64,000 nt of DNA from Stenotrophomonas sp. Iso1. GTDB lineage: Bacteria; Pseudomonadota; Gammaproteobacteria; Xanthomonadales; Xanthomonadaceae. Location of the stretch: NCBI RefSeq assembly GCF_027497995.1, contig NZ_JAODBT010000002.1:62001-126000 (forward strand). Direction: 5' to 3'. Made by a program: the position numbers and the translations under genes. Under the pieces are notes generated by a model. That model made no database searches, was not told the origin of the DNA, and saw only the letters and a list, made by a program, of their open reading frames with translations. Shown here piece by piece: positions 16,781-26,398 of the stretch; positions within the stretch are counted from its first letter, which is position 1; the number at the start of each line of letters is the position of its first letter.

Positions 16781-17386
16781 ATGGGCATCACTTTGATATT
16801 TCTTGTTTTTCTTGTGGTGGTTATCGCAGTTATCGCCGTGGGGATCGGCATCTATAACGGGCTGGTGCGCTCCCGCAACACTTATAAGAACGCGTTTGCC
16901 CAGATTGACGTGCAATTGCAGCGCCGCTTTGACCTGATCCCCAACCTGGTGGAGACCGCCAAGGCCTATATGGGCCACGAGCGGCAGACGCTGGAAGCCG
17001 TGATTGCGGCACGCAGCGCTGCGCAGTCAGGTTTGGCGGCGGCCAAGGCTGATCCCGGTGATGCGGCAGCGATGGCGCAGTTGGCTGCGTCGCAAGGGCA
17101 GTTGAACAGCGTGCTGGGGCGGCTGATGGCGGTAGCCGAGGCCTACCCGGACCTCAAGGCCAACCAGAACATGATGCAGCTGAGCGAAGAGCTGGCCAGC
17201 ACCGAGAATCGCGTGGCATTCGCGCGGCAGGCTTATAACGATGCGGTGATGGGTTACAACAATCGCCGCGAAACATTCCCGGCCAATGTGTTTGCCGAGA
17301 TGTTCAATTTCAGCACTGCCGCGTTGCTGGATATTCCGCTGGAGAAGCGTGAGCAGGTGCGCGAAGCCCCCCAGGTCCAGTTCTGA
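16781..17386 (+). CDS. LemA family membrane protein
   Basis: A 201-residue LemA protein. One N-terminal transmembrane segment (TLIFLVFLVVVIAVIAVGIGIYNGLV) precedes a helical domain with the family signature VQLQRRFDLIPNLVETAKAY and the end FNFSTAALLDIP. The bulk of LemA proteins is predicted to lie outside the membrane as a helical bundle. It is followed after 61 bases by an M48 metalloprotease, a common pairing that suggests joint action in envelope protein quality control. Confidence 0.94.
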   Translation: MGITLIFLVFLVVVIAVIAVGIGIYNGLVRSRNTYKNAFAQIDVQLQRRFDLIPNLVETAKAYMGHERQTLEAVIAARSAAQSGLAAAKADPGDAAAMAQLAASQGQLNSVLGRLMAVAEAYPDLKANQNMMQLSEELASTENRVAFARQAYNDAVMGYNNRRETFPANVFAEMFNFSTAALLDIPLEKREQVREAPQVQF

Positions 17387-17447
17387 GCTACGGCAGCCGA
17401 GCGCGCTGCGGCGCACTGTTGCGGTCGGGGAGCTGCAGGGGGAAGGA

Positions 17448-19379
17448 ATGAATTTTTTTGAACACCAGGCACAGGCGCGGCGGATGTCAACGCGCCTGTT
17501 GCTGTTGTTTGCCATGGCGGTTGTGGCGATCGTCGCCATGGTTGATGCGCTGCTGTTGGTGACTGGCGCCAGTCACCAGGCGATATTCGGGTGGAGCGTG
17601 CTCACGCTGGCGGTGATTGGGTTCTCCTCGCTGTACCGCATCTCCAGCCTGCGCGGAGGTGGCGAAGCTGTGGCGGTGCAGATGGGTGGCACCGAAGTGC
17701 CGGCGAGCAGTGCCGATCCTGCGCTGCGGCGGCTGCGCAATGTGGTAGAGGAAATCGCCATCGCCTCCGGCGTGCCGATGCCACGCTTGTATGTGCTGGA
17801 GCAGGAGCCGGGCATCAATGCATTCGCGGCGGGTTATTCGCCGGCTGATGCGGCCATCGCGGTGACGCGTGGCACGCTGGACCGGCTCAATCGTGATGAG
17901 CTGCAGGGCGTGATAGCCCATGAGTTCAGCCACATTCTCAATGGCGACATGCGCTTGAACATCCGCCTGATGGGCGTGTTGTTCGGCATTTTGATGATCA
18001 GCGTGATCGGCAAGCGCGTGCTGCTGCACATGAGCGTCGGTTCGCGCGGGCGCGGTGGACGCACGTTGGGGCCGGTGGTGGCCCTGTTGGTGGTGGGCGT
18101 GGTTGCGATCGCCATCGGCAGCATCGGCGTGTTCTTCGGCCGTTTGATCAAGGCGGCGGTGTCGCGTCAGCGTGAAATCCTGGCCGATGCGTCGGCGGTG
18201 CAGTTCACCCGGCAGACTCAGGGGTTGGCCGGCGCCTTGAAGAAGATTGGCGGTCTGCCGGAAGGCTCGCACTTGGGCAATCGTGCCGATGCCGAGGAGG
18301 TCAGCCACATGCTGTTCGGCGAGGGCCTGGGGTTCTCGCGTTGGTTTGCCACGCATCCCCCTTTGGTTGAACGCATCCAGCGGCTGCAACCTTCATTTCG
18401 CCCCGCTCAGCTGCAGGTGCTGCGCGGCAACTGGTTGGCGGCACCGCCCGATGGTCTTGCCGAAGACCGCGCGCTGGGGCTGGCCATGCATTACGCACCG
18501 AGCGTGGATGCGGTACTGCCTGCTGCGTTGTCAGGTACGCCGAATCGGGTGCGGGTGGATCCTGCGAAGGTTGCCGCGCAGGTAGCCGCGCCGGCCGACG
18601 ATGATTTCCAACAGGCAGTGCGCCTTGCCGGCAATCTACCGGCGGGATTGCGCGAGTTGGCACGTGACCGTGAGGCCGCGCCTGCGTTGTTGCTGGCGCT
18701 GTTGCTCGACAGTGATGCACAGGTGGCAGCGCGTCAGTGCGAGGCCGTCCGGGTGCAACTGGGGGCGTTACAGGCGCAACGCACGCAGGAACTGGCCGCT
18801 GGCCCACTGCGTGACCTGCACGCGGCGTTGCGGTTGCCGATGGCGACATTGGTGTTCCCGACGTTACGCAGCTTGCCGCGCCCGCAACTGCAGGCCTTCG
18901 TGAAGTGCATCGACGCACTCACGCATGCTGATGGACGCATCTCGCTGTTCGAGTACTGCCTGTCGCGCTTGTTGCAGGTGCAGGTGCAGGCAGCGTTGGA
19001 GCCGTCCAAGCATCTGCACTTCGGTCGCCGCAAGGTGGTTGGGGTACGTCGGGAGTTCGCGACGTTGCTGGCCGTGGTGGCGCGCGCGGGGAATCCGGGC
19101 GACGAAGCCGGCGCGCGTCGCGCTTACCTGGCCGGGCTGCAGCGCATCCTGCCGCAGGACCACCTGCCTTACGCACCGCCGCCCAACGGTGTGTTGGCAT
19201 TGGACGCGGTGTGGGAGCCATTGGACGCACTGGATCCGCTGGCAAAGCAACTGCTGGTCGAATCGGTGACAGCCACCGTCAGCCACAACCAGCGCGTGAA
19301 TGTGGCCGAGGCCGAACTGCTGCGCACCATCTGTGCGACGTTGCATTGTCCGTTGCCGGCCTTGCTCCAGGTGGCGTGA
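17448..19379 (+). CDS. M48 (HtpX-like) membrane zinc protease with C-terminal extension
   Basis: A 643-residue protein, about twice the length of HtpX. Two transmembrane segments lie in residues 15-65. The zinc site is HEFSH (H158, E159, H162), and REILADASAVQF supplies the third ligand. Two more membrane segments lie between them. From about residue 340 the protein continues with a helical region ending in two TerB-like pieces: FVKCIDALTHADGRISLFEY and ATVSHNQRVNVAEAELLRTI. I chose ATG at 17448, preceded by GGAAGGA. Together with lemA upstream it forms a LemA-M48 unit, probably degrading or sensing faulty membrane proteins. Confidence 0.9.
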   Translation: MNFFEHQAQARRMSTRLLLLFAMAVVAIVAMVDALLLVTGASHQAIFGWSVLTLAVIGFSSLYRISSLRGGGEAVAVQMGGTEVPASSADPALRRLRNVVEEIAIASGVPMPRLYVLEQEPGINAFAAGYSPADAAIAVTRGTLDRLNRDELQGVIAHEFSHILNGDMRLNIRLMGVLFGILMISVIGKRVLLHMSVGSRGRGGRTLGPVVALLVVGVVAIAIGSIGVFFGRLIKAAVSRQREILADASAVQFTRQTQGLAGALKKIGGLPEGSHLGNRADAEEVSHMLFGEGLGFSRWFATHPPLVERIQRLQPSFRPAQLQVLRGNWLAAPPDGLAEDRALGLAMHYAPSVDAVLPAALSGTPNRVRVDPAKVAAQVAAPADDDFQQAVRLAGNLPAGLRELARDREAAPALLLALLLDSDAQVAARQCEAVRVQLGALQAQRTQELAAGPLRDLHAALRLPMATLVFPTLRSLPRPQLQAFVKCIDALTHADGRISLFEYCLSRLLQVQVQAALEPSKHLHFGRRKVVGVRREFATLLAVVARAGNPGDEAGARRAYLAGLQRILPQDHLPYAPPPNGVLALDAVWEPLDALDPLAKQLLVESVTATVSHNQRVNVAEAELLRTICATLHCPLPALLQVA

Positions 19380-19459
19380 GCGACGGCGGCGGTGCAGTGC
19401 CGATGCATCATCCCCAGCATGTGTTTCCCAAGAGGGTGACAGCGGAGCCTGGCTTCGCG

Positions 19460-21055
19460 TTACGGGCCGTTGTCATCAAGAATCAGGCTGGCCGCGCGCT
19501 CGGCGATCATGATGGTTGGTGCGTTGGTGTTGCCGCTGATCAGGGACGGCATCACCGAGGCGTCGACCACGCGTAGGCCGTCAATGCCGCGTACCCGCAG
19601 TTGCGGATCGACGACGGCGGTGTCATCGCTGCCCATGCGGCAGGTGCCGATCGGGTGATAGATGGTTTCCGCCTTGGCGCGAATGAAGGCTTCCAGACCG
19701 GCGTCATCCAGGTCGTCGCGCTCGGGAAACAGCGGCGCCTTGCGCCAGGGAGTAAATGCAGGCTGCTGCAGAATGTCGCGGCTTAGACGCGCTGCCTCGA
19801 TCATCATCTTCAGGTCGAAACCCTCGGCATCGCTCAGGTAGTTGGCGTGGATGCGTGCCGGCATCCGTGGGTCGCTGTTGGCCAGCGCGATATGGCCACG
19901 ACTGCGCGGGTGCAGGTAACAGGCGTGCAGTGTGTAGCCGTCACCGGGCAGTCGATGGCGGCCGTGGTTGTCGAGCATGGCCGGGACGAAATGGAACTGG
20001 ATGTCGGCCCGTTCGTCCGGGGCGTAGCGCGAGCGCACGAAGCCACCGGCCTCGGCCACGTTGCTGGTGCCGGCGCCGCGATGACCACGCAGGAAGTAGT
20101 CAAAGCCGATCTTCAACTCGCTGATGCGGTCATAGCTGACGCCGGGCACGGTGCGGTAGAGCGTGCAGATATCGAGGTGATCCTGCAGGTTGGCGCCAAC
20201 GCCAGGTTGATCGAGCTGCACGTCGATACCCTGCTCGCGCAGGTGATCGGCAGGGCCGATGCCCGACAACATCAACAGTTGTGGTGAATTGATCGCGCCG
20301 GCACTGAGCAACACCTCGCGTGTTGCCTGGAAATGCTGGCGCTGGCCACCCATGTGCAGCACCACGCCGGTGGCGCGGCCGTTGTCGACTTGCACCCGCT
20401 CGACCTGCACACCGGTGAGCACCCGCAGGTTGCGGCGCTGGCGCACCGGGGCCAGATAGGCGGCCGCCGACGAGCAACGCGCGCCATCTTTCTGGGTGAC
20501 TTGGTACAGCCCCACACCTTCGTGTCGTGGGCCGTTGAAGTCGATGTTGAGCGCATGACCGGCTTGCTGGCCGGCTTCGATGAAGGCATGGCTGAGTGCA
20601 TTGACGTGGCGCAGGTCGGCAACGTGCAGCGGTCCATCGTGGCCATGCAATGCATCGGCACCGCGTGTGTTGCCCTCGCTATGACGGAACCAAGGCAGCA
20701 CGTTGTCCCAGGCCCAGTCGACGGCGCCTGCCTCCGCCCAACGGTTGTAGTCCCCAGGTACGCCACGCACGTAGCACATGGCGTTGATCGAGCTGGAGCC
20801 CCCCAGCACCTTGCCGCGTGGCCACCACAGGCGGCGGTTGTCCAGGGCCGGTTCCGGCTCCGTGTCGTAGCTCCAGTTGACCCGGCGGTTGTTGACCAGA
20901 TGGGCCAGACCCGCAGGCATATGGATGAAGGGGTGCCAGTCGCGCGGCCCGGCTTCAATCAGCAGTACCCGCAGCTGCGGGTCGGCGCTGAGCCGGTTGG
21001 CCAGTACACAACCGGCCGAGCCGGCGCCGACGATGATGTAGTCGAATTCCTTCAC
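19460..21055 (-). CDS. GMC-family FAD-dependent oxidoreductase (choline/alcohol dehydrogenase-like)
   Basis: A 531-residue glucose-methanol-choline oxidoreductase. The N-terminal FAD site is YIIVGAGSAGCVLANRLS. The GMC signatures are WPRGKVLGGSSSINAMCYVRG and GAINSPQLLMLSGIGP. The C-terminal active-site part is YHPIGTCRMG, followed by DASVMPSLISGNTNAPTIMIAERAA. Length and motifs match choline dehydrogenase BetA and aliphatic alcohol dehydrogenase AlkJ. No betaine aldehyde dehydrogenase or betI is adjacent, so an alcohol dehydrogenase role is as likely. The start codon is GTG, with a good AGGGAGA upstream. Confidence 0.9.
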   Translation of the reverse strand: MKEFDYIIVGAGSAGCVLANRLSADPQLRVLLIEAGPRDWHPFIHMPAGLAHLVNNRRVNWSYDTEPEPALDNRRLWWPRGKVLGGSSSINAMCYVRGVPGDYNRWAEAGAVDWAWDNVLPWFRHSEGNTRGADALHGHDGPLHVADLRHVNALSHAFIEAGQQAGHALNIDFNGPRHEGVGLYQVTQKDGARCSSAAAYLAPVRQRRNLRVLTGVQVERVQVDNGRATGVVLHMGGQRQHFQATREVLLSAGAINSPQLLMLSGIGPADHLREQGIDVQLDQPGVGANLQDHLDICTLYRTVPGVSYDRISELKIGFDYFLRGHRGAGTSNVAEAGGFVRSRYAPDERADIQFHFVPAMLDNHGRHRLPGDGYTLHACYLHPRSRGHIALANSDPRMPARIHANYLSDAEGFDLKMMIEAARLSRDILQQPAFTPWRKAPLFPERDDLDDAGLEAFIRAKAETIYHPIGTCRMGSDDTAVVDPQLRVRGIDGLRVVDASVMPSLISGNTNAPTIMIAERAASLILDDNGP

Positions 21056-21220
21056 GACGTCTCCCTTTCAATACCTTGCAGGATAGAACGGCGTGTTGTT
21101 GCCTGACATCACCGCCCGCACTGGCGATGTTGCGGTGCATTAGATAACTTACGCGCTTCGCAGCCCCCCGGAGTTCCCGATGTCGCCGTCCTGTCGTCAC
21201 CCGCTTGCCCGGGGTGCTGC

Positions 21221-22540
21221 ATGAGCGCCGCTGGTCGAACCCTGCGGCTGAGGCAGGCGCTGCGCGAGTCCCCGGCGCTGTTGTGGTCGTTCCTGTACTT
21301 CTTCTGCCTGCTCAGCGGCTACTACGTGCTGCGCCCGGTGCGCGAGGCCATGGCTGCCTCGTCGGACATGCAGACCTTGTTTCCCCAGCCGCTGATTGAC
21401 TGGTTTGCCGGCCACGGCATCGCGCTGCAGGACTTCACACTGCAGTTCCTGTTCTCCTGCGTGTTCGTGATCATGCTGGTGCTGCAGCCACTGTATGGCT
21501 GGCTGGTCAGCCGATACCCGCGGCGGGTGTTCCTGCCGCTGGTATATGGCTTCTTCATCGTCACCCTGCTCGTGTTCTACGCCATGTTCAACGCTGGCGT
21601 GCCGGGCCGTGGCATGGCGTTCTTCTTCTGGATTGCCGTCTACAACCTGTTCGCGGTGGCAGTGTTCTGGAGCTTCATGGCCGATGTGTTCTCCAACGCA
21701 CAGGCCCGCGCCTATTACGGCTATATCGGTGCGGCCGGTACGTTGGGGGCATTCCTTGGCCCGCTCATCACCAGCACCCTGGTGCAGCGGGTAGGTATCG
21801 CCAACCTGATGCTGGTTTCAGCCGGCTTCCTGCTGGCCTGCATGCTGTGCATCTGGCGGCTGCGGCCATGGGCGGTGCTGCGTGAGCGCGAACAGAAGCT
21901 GGTTGACGGCGAGCAGCCGATGGGCGGAAGCGTGATCGACGGCCTGAAGCTGATCGCACGCGAACCCCTGCTGCGCTGGCTGACCTTGTTGGTGGTGTTC
22001 GGCGTGGGTGTGGGCACCATGTTGTACAACGAGCAAGCGTCCATCGTGCGCCGCATGATCACCGACCCCGCGGCCAGCACCGCGTTTTATTCGCGCATTG
22101 ATCTGGCAGTGAACGCACTGACCTTGGTCGTGCAGCTCGGGCTCACCCGCTGGCTGCTGTCGCGCTTCGGCATCGCGCCGGCGTTGTTGATTCCGGGTTT
22201 CGCGATCATCGTCGGCTTCTCGGTATTGGCCGCTTCGCCGCTGCCGTTGATGGTGGCGATGGTGCAGGTGATGACCCGTGCCAGCGAGTTCTCGCTGGGC
22301 AAGCCGGCGCGCGAGACCATCTACACCCGCGTGGACCGGCAATGGCGCTACAAGGCCGGCGCGGCCATCGATACCGTGTTTTACCGTGGCGCGGACATCA
22401 CCTTCGCCTGGGTACACAAGGGCTTGTCGCTGTTCGGCTCGCATGTGGTGTTTGCCGGAGGCACGCTGGTGGCGATATTGATGACACTGTCGGCGCTGGG
22501 TGTGTTGCGTGAGGAAAAGAAGCTGCCCCGCGATCGCTGA
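21221..22540 (+). CDS. MFS-type transporter (NTP/NTP antiporter-like subgroup)
   Basis: A 439-residue integral membrane protein with about twelve hydrophobic segments. The opening LLWSFLYFFCLLSGYYVLRPVREAMA is typical of a bacterial MFS subgroup often annotated as NTP/NTP exchange transporters. The middle segment FSNAQARAYYGYIGAAGTLGAFLGP is also characteristic. The substrate cannot be inferred. It is transcribed divergently from the GMC oxidoreductase across about 165 bases and is followed after 50 bases by the DUF1304 gene. Confidence 0.8.
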   Translation: MSAAGRTLRLRQALRESPALLWSFLYFFCLLSGYYVLRPVREAMAASSDMQTLFPQPLIDWFAGHGIALQDFTLQFLFSCVFVIMLVLQPLYGWLVSRYPRRVFLPLVYGFFIVTLLVFYAMFNAGVPGRGMAFFFWIAVYNLFAVAVFWSFMADVFSNAQARAYYGYIGAAGTLGAFLGPLITSTLVQRVGIANLMLVSAGFLLACMLCIWRLRPWAVLREREQKLVDGEQPMGGSVIDGLKLIAREPLLRWLTLLVVFGVGVGTMLYNEQASIVRRMITDPAASTAFYSRIDLAVNALTLVVQLGLTRWLLSRFGIAPALLIPGFAIIVGFSVLAASPLPLMVAMVQVMTRASEFSLGKPARETIYTRVDRQWRYKAGAAIDTVFYRGADITFAWVHKGLSLFGSHVVFAGGTLVAILMTLSALGVLREEKKLPRDR

Positions 22541-22590
22541 ATGCAGCGGCGCGTCACCTTGTCGTTGATGACCTGAAGGAAGCCACGTCC

Positions 22591-22938
22591 ATGACCTTGC
22601 TCGCGCTGCTGCTGACCGTACTGGTCGCCGTTCTACACGTGTACTTCCTGGTGCTGGAGATGTTCCTGTGGACGCGCCCGCTGGGGCTGAAGACGTTCCG
22701 CAATTCGCCGGAGAAGGCCGAGACAACCCGCGTGCTGGCAGCCAACCAAGGGTTGTACAACGGCTTCCTCGCGGCCGGGATCATCGCCGGCCTGACGCTT
22801 GGCCAACCGGTGCTGGTGACGTTTTCGCTGATCTGCGTGGTGGTGGCTGGTGCCTATGGTGCGTGGACGGTGAGCCCGCGCATCTTCTACATCCAGGCTG
22901 TGCCGGCGATTCTCGCGCTGGTGTTGCGGGTGCTCTGA
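22591..22938 (+). CDS. DUF1304 membrane protein
   Basis: A 115-residue protein with four predicted transmembrane helices. DUF1304 hallmarks are HVYFLVLEMFLWTRPLGLKTF, the ANQGLYNGFLAAG motif and GAYGAWTVSPRIFYIQAVPA. The function is unknown. It follows the MFS gene in the same direction, with AAGGAAG before the ATG. Confidence 0.9.
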   Translation: MTLLALLLTVLVAVLHVYFLVLEMFLWTRPLGLKTFRNSPEKAETTRVLAANQGLYNGFLAAGIIAGLTLGQPVLVTFSLICVVVAGAYGAWTVSPRIFYIQAVPAILALVLRVL

Positions 22939-22967
22939 AGGCGGCGTTGTTCGATGAGCGCCGCAGC

Positions 22968-23372
22968 TCAGCGGCTGATGGCGCGCATGAAGCCCAGCCA
23001 CATCGGCACCGTGTGCAGCGCCGCGCCCAGCACGAACAGGCCCGTCAGCAGATGCACGCGCCAGTCGTTGATACGCAGGAAAACGAACTGCTCAATCGTG
23101 CGGCCCACCCAGAACAGCGCCATGAAGCACAGCAGGACCAACCCCAGACGCGTGTCGACCAGGTCCGAGGTGAACGTCAGTGCGATCACCCCCATTCCCA
23201 GGAACACGTAGATCACGCGCAGATTGAGGATCTGCATGATCGCGCGGTTGGCGACGCTGATTTGGGCAAGCGCGCGCTTCCAGCCGAACAGCCGCCAGAA
23301 CGCCAGATGGAACACGGCAAAGCCCAGGCTGTGAACGCCTGCAAGGCGCACCAGCAATTCAGCGGTCGTCAT
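22968..23372 (-). CDS. Small four-helix membrane protein, unknown function
   Basis: A 134-residue protein with four hydrophobic segments. Notable pieces are AGVHSLGFAVFHLAFWRLFGW near the N-terminus, then NLRVIYVFLGMGVIALTF, LVLLCFMALFWVGRTIEQF and LLTGLFVLGAALHTVPMWLGF. I do not recognise a named family. It lies 6 bases after the DUF4442 gene on the same strand, so the two are probably co-transcribed, perhaps with fadE further upstream. Confidence 0.7.
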   Translation of the reverse strand: MTTAELLVRLAGVHSLGFAVFHLAFWRLFGWKRALAQISVANRAIMQILNLRVIYVFLGMGVIALTFTSDLVDTRLGLVLLCFMALFWVGRTIEQFVFLRINDWRVHLLTGLFVLGAALHTVPMWLGFMRAISR

Positions 23373-23378
23373 GTTCCA

Positions 23379-23858
23379 TCAGCCTGTGCGAGAGGGGCGC
23401 GGTGACACCCACATCGCGATGGTCGCATGGAACACCTCAACCCCCGCCGCGTCGGTCACGCTGACCTTAACCGGCAGGTCGTAACCGGCGGTCGCGCTGA
23501 CGATGGGCAGCGCCGGCGTCGCTACCGCCTTCAAGGTGCCCAGCGCCTTGGCCTGGTATTTCACTTCCATGCCTTTGGGAATCCAGCGCATGTCGGCGGG
23601 CAGCGTGGCATCGACCATCACGCCGGCGACCAGTTCGGCGAGGTTGCACATGGCGATCGCATGCACTGTGCCGAGGTGGTTGTTGATGCGCCGGCGGTGC
23701 CGGATCACGCCCTCGCAGCGGCTCGGCTCCAACAGCGTGATCGTCGGCGAGATGCTGGCGAAGTAGGGCGCCTTGAAGCACACCGCACGCGAGAACAACC
23801 AGTTCCCGGCCGGCCAGCGGATGAAACGTCGGTACAGCGAAAGCAGCGGAGCGGCCAT
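23379..23858 (-). CDS. DUF4442 hotdog-fold (thioesterase-like) protein
   Basis: A 159-residue protein of the DUF4442 family, relatives of hotdog acyl-CoA thioesterases such as PaaI/YiiD. Conserved stretches are YFASISPTITLLEPSRCEG, the NNHLGTVHAIAMCNLAELV helix and PKGMEVKYQAKA. I chose ATG at 23858 because AGGAAT lies 8 bases upstream. A longer GTG frame adds a segment that overlaps the fadE terminator. It lies between fadE and the small membrane protein and may act on acyl-CoA, but the substrate is unproven. Confidence 0.82.
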   Translation of the reverse strand: MAAPLLSLYRRFIRWPAGNWLFSRAVCFKAPYFASISPTITLLEPSRCEGVIRHRRRINNHLGTVHAIAMCNLAELVAGVMVDATLPADMRWIPKGMEVKYQAKALGTLKAVATPALPIVSATAGYDLPVKVSVTDAAGVEVFHATIAMWVSPRPSRTG

Positions 23859-23876
23859 GAGCAGGATTCCTGATAT

Positions 23877-23904
23877 GAAAACGGCGGGCACAAGGCCCGC
23901 CGTT
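23877..23904 (-). terminator. Rho-independent terminator after fadE
   Basis: Perfect ten-base stem AACGGCGGGC / GCCCGCCGTT with a 5-base loop. On the minus strand it is followed by TTTT. It lies just beyond the fadE stop, so the DUF4442 gene may be transcribed by readthrough or from its own promoter. Confidence 0.75.
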
Positions 23905-23923
23905 GGTGTCGCGTTGCGGGAGC

Positions 23924-26398
23924 TTACGCCGCCTGCTGCGGGCGCTGCTTGCCCGGCAGGTCGTAGTAGCCGGCCGAACGCAGTTCGTGCGGTTCGAAGT
24001 CGTCCACGGTGATCGTGTCCATGGTGAGTTCGCGCAGCTCTTCCAGCAGCTTGCGCTCGTCCTGGGTGATCACGCCTTCGGCCACGGCCTCGTCCAGCTG
24101 GGTGGCGAAGGTCAGTGCCTCAATGCCCTTGGTCTTCAGCGCCTTGATGAACTTGCGCTCCACCGGCTCGGCCATGATCGCCTTGGACAGATAGCTGTTG
24201 ATGCGGCCACCCGGGTTGTTCTCGCACGGGGTCATGAACACGCCGTGCGCCAGGCGGTCACGCGCTTCGTTCGGAGCCATCAGCGTGGCAGCAACGCGGC
24301 GGCTCAGGCGATCGCCCGGGGCCTCAGCGCGACGGCCAAACGGGAAAATCAGCGCCCACATCAGCCAGCCGATCGGACGGATCGGGAAGTTGCGCAGCGC
24401 CGCCGACAGCGCCTCTTCGATCTTGTGTGCACTGTCGTGGAAGGCCCAGGCCAGCAGCGGCTGGTCGGCCTGCGGTGCGCCTTCGTCGTGGTAGCGCTTG
24501 AGCATGGCGCTGGTCATGTAGATGTGGCTGAGCACATCACCCAGACGACCCGACAGCGACTCCTTGAACTTCAACTTGCCGCCCAGCGTCATCATCGAGA
24601 TGTCGGCCATCAGCGCCAGGTTGGCCGAATAGCGGTCCAGCTTGCGGAAGTAGCGGCGGGTGTATGCATCACCCGGTGCAGAACCAACGCGCGCGCCGGT
24701 CAGGCCGAACCAGAACGAGCGCGCGGCGTTGGAAATACCGAAGCGCACGTGTCCGAACAGCGCCTTGTCGAACTCACGCAGGCCGGTCTTGCGGTCTTCG
24801 TCCTGCGCGGCCTTCATTTCCTTCAGCACCCACGGGTGGCAGAGGATTGCGCCCTGGCCGAAGATCAGCAACGAGCGGGTCATGATGTTGGCGCCTTCCA
24901 CCGTGATGGCGATCGGTGCAGCCTGCCAGTTGCGGCCGGCGAAGTTGCGCGGCCCCAGGATGATGCCCTTGCCGCCGATCACGTCCATCACATCCGCGAT
25001 GACCTCGCGGCTCATGTTGGTGCAGTGATACTTGGCAATGGCCGACGGCACCGATGGCACGTCGCCACGGTCAACGGCTGCAGCGGTTGCCTGCGACAGT
25101 GCGCTGATCTTGTAAGCCTTGCCGCCGATGCGGGCCAGCGCTTCTTCCACACCTTCAAAGCGGCCGACCGACAGGCCGAACTGCTTGCGGATGCGCGCAT
25201 AGGCACCGGTCACGACTGCACCGGCCTTGGCACCGCCAGACGCGGTCGAAGGCAGGGTGATGGAGCGGCCCACGGCCAGGCACTCGTTGAGCATGTTCCA
25301 GCCAAGGCCACGCTTCTCGGCACCGCCGATCAGCTGTTCCATCGGGATGAACACGTCCTTGCCGCGGATCGGGCCGTTCTGGAAGGTGGAGTTCAGCGGG
25401 AAATGGCGACGGCCGATTTCAACGCCGTCGGTGTCACGCGGCAACAGGGCCAGGGTGATGCCGATGTCCTTGGTATCGCCCAGCAGGCCGTCCGGGTCGT
25501 ACATGCGGAACGCCATGCCGATCAGCGTGGCGACGGGCGCCAGCGTGATGTATCGCTTGTCGAAGGTGAGCTTCAGGCCCAGTACTTCCTCCCCCTTCCA
25601 CATGCCCTTGCAGACGATGCCGAAGTCGGGAATCGATGTCGCATCCGAACCGGCGAACGGACCGGTCAGGCCGAAGCAGGGTACTTCCTGGCCGATGGCC
25701 AGACGCGGCAGGTAGTAGTCCTTCTGTGCCTGCGTGCCGTAGTGGTTGAGCAGTTCACCCGGGCCCAGCGAGTTGGGTACGCCAACGGTGGAACTGACCA
25801 CGCTGGAAACCGAGGCCAGCTTCTGGATCACCTTGTGGTGCGCCAGCGCACTGAAACCCAGGCCGCCGTATTCCTTCGGAATGATCATGCCGAAGAACTT
25901 GTTCTTCTTGATGAACTCCCACATCTCCGGCGGCAGGTCCGCGTGCACGTGGGTGATCTCGAAATCGTTGGTCATCGCGCACAGTGCTTCCACCGGGCCA
26001 TCCAGGAAGGCCTGTTCTTCGGCGGTGAGCTGCGGCTTGGGATAGTTGAGCAGGATGTTCCAGTCCGGGTCGCCGGTGAACAGCTCACCCTCGAAACCGA
26101 CCGAGCCGGTTTCCAGTGCGATGCGTTCGGTCTTGGACAGCGGCGGCAGCACTTTGCGGAACACGCCCATGAACGGTGCGGTGATCAGCGGCTTGCGCAG
26201 GAACGGTAGCAGCACCGGCACACTGACCAACGCGAGGATGGCGGCGGCCACGATGATTGCGGTTTGGTTGATGCCTGCAAACCAGCAGGCAGCCAACAAC
26301 GCTGCGCTGACCAGGGTCCAGACGACGAGCCGCATGCGGTGGTAGGCGACAAAAGCACCTACCAACAGCAGGGCCAGGAAGGGAACGACAATGCTCAT
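23924..26398 (-). CDS. fadE: Acyl-CoA dehydrogenase FadE
   Basis: An 824-residue acyl-CoA dehydrogenase of the long FadE type (E. coli FadE is 814), catalysing the first step of beta-oxidation. Two N-terminal membrane segments (residues 1-70) precede the dehydrogenase domain. Substrate and FAD signatures include IIPKEYGGLGFSALAHH, CFGLTGPFAGSDATSI and VIGGKGIILGPRNF. The C-terminal 250 residues are the FadE-specific extension. The ATG overlaps the stop of the upstream alpha/beta hydrolase (ATGA), so the two form an operon. Confidence 0.95.
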   Translation of the reverse strand: MSIVVPFLALLLVGAFVAYHRMRLVVWTLVSAALLAACWFAGINQTAIIVAAAILALVSVPVLLPFLRKPLITAPFMGVFRKVLPPLSKTERIALETGSVGFEGELFTGDPDWNILLNYPKPQLTAEEQAFLDGPVEALCAMTNDFEITHVHADLPPEMWEFIKKNKFFGMIIPKEYGGLGFSALAHHKVIQKLASVSSVVSSTVGVPNSLGPGELLNHYGTQAQKDYYLPRLAIGQEVPCFGLTGPFAGSDATSIPDFGIVCKGMWKGEEVLGLKLTFDKRYITLAPVATLIGMAFRMYDPDGLLGDTKDIGITLALLPRDTDGVEIGRRHFPLNSTFQNGPIRGKDVFIPMEQLIGGAEKRGLGWNMLNECLAVGRSITLPSTASGGAKAGAVVTGAYARIRKQFGLSVGRFEGVEEALARIGGKAYKISALSQATAAAVDRGDVPSVPSAIAKYHCTNMSREVIADVMDVIGGKGIILGPRNFAGRNWQAAPIAITVEGANIMTRSLLIFGQGAILCHPWVLKEMKAAQDEDRKTGLREFDKALFGHVRFGISNAARSFWFGLTGARVGSAPGDAYTRRYFRKLDRYSANLALMADISMMTLGGKLKFKESLSGRLGDVLSHIYMTSAMLKRYHDEGAPQADQPLLAWAFHDSAHKIEEALSAALRNFPIRPIGWLMWALIFPFGRRAEAPGDRLSRRVAATLMAPNEARDRLAHGVFMTPCENNPGGRINSYLSKAIMAEPVERKFIKALKTKGIEALTFATQLDEAVAEGVITQDERKLLEELRELTMDTITVDDFEPHELRSAGYYDLPGKQRPQQAA

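Noticed and set aside
19460..21055. Full choline-to-betaine operon
   Set aside because: Only the GMC dehydrogenase is present. No betaine aldehyde dehydrogenase, betI or choline transporter is next to it.
23903..26209. A 768-codon open frame antisense to fadE
   Set aside because: fadE is complete and canonical on the minus strand. The antisense product is rich in Arg, His and Gln, with no motifs or ribosome binding site.
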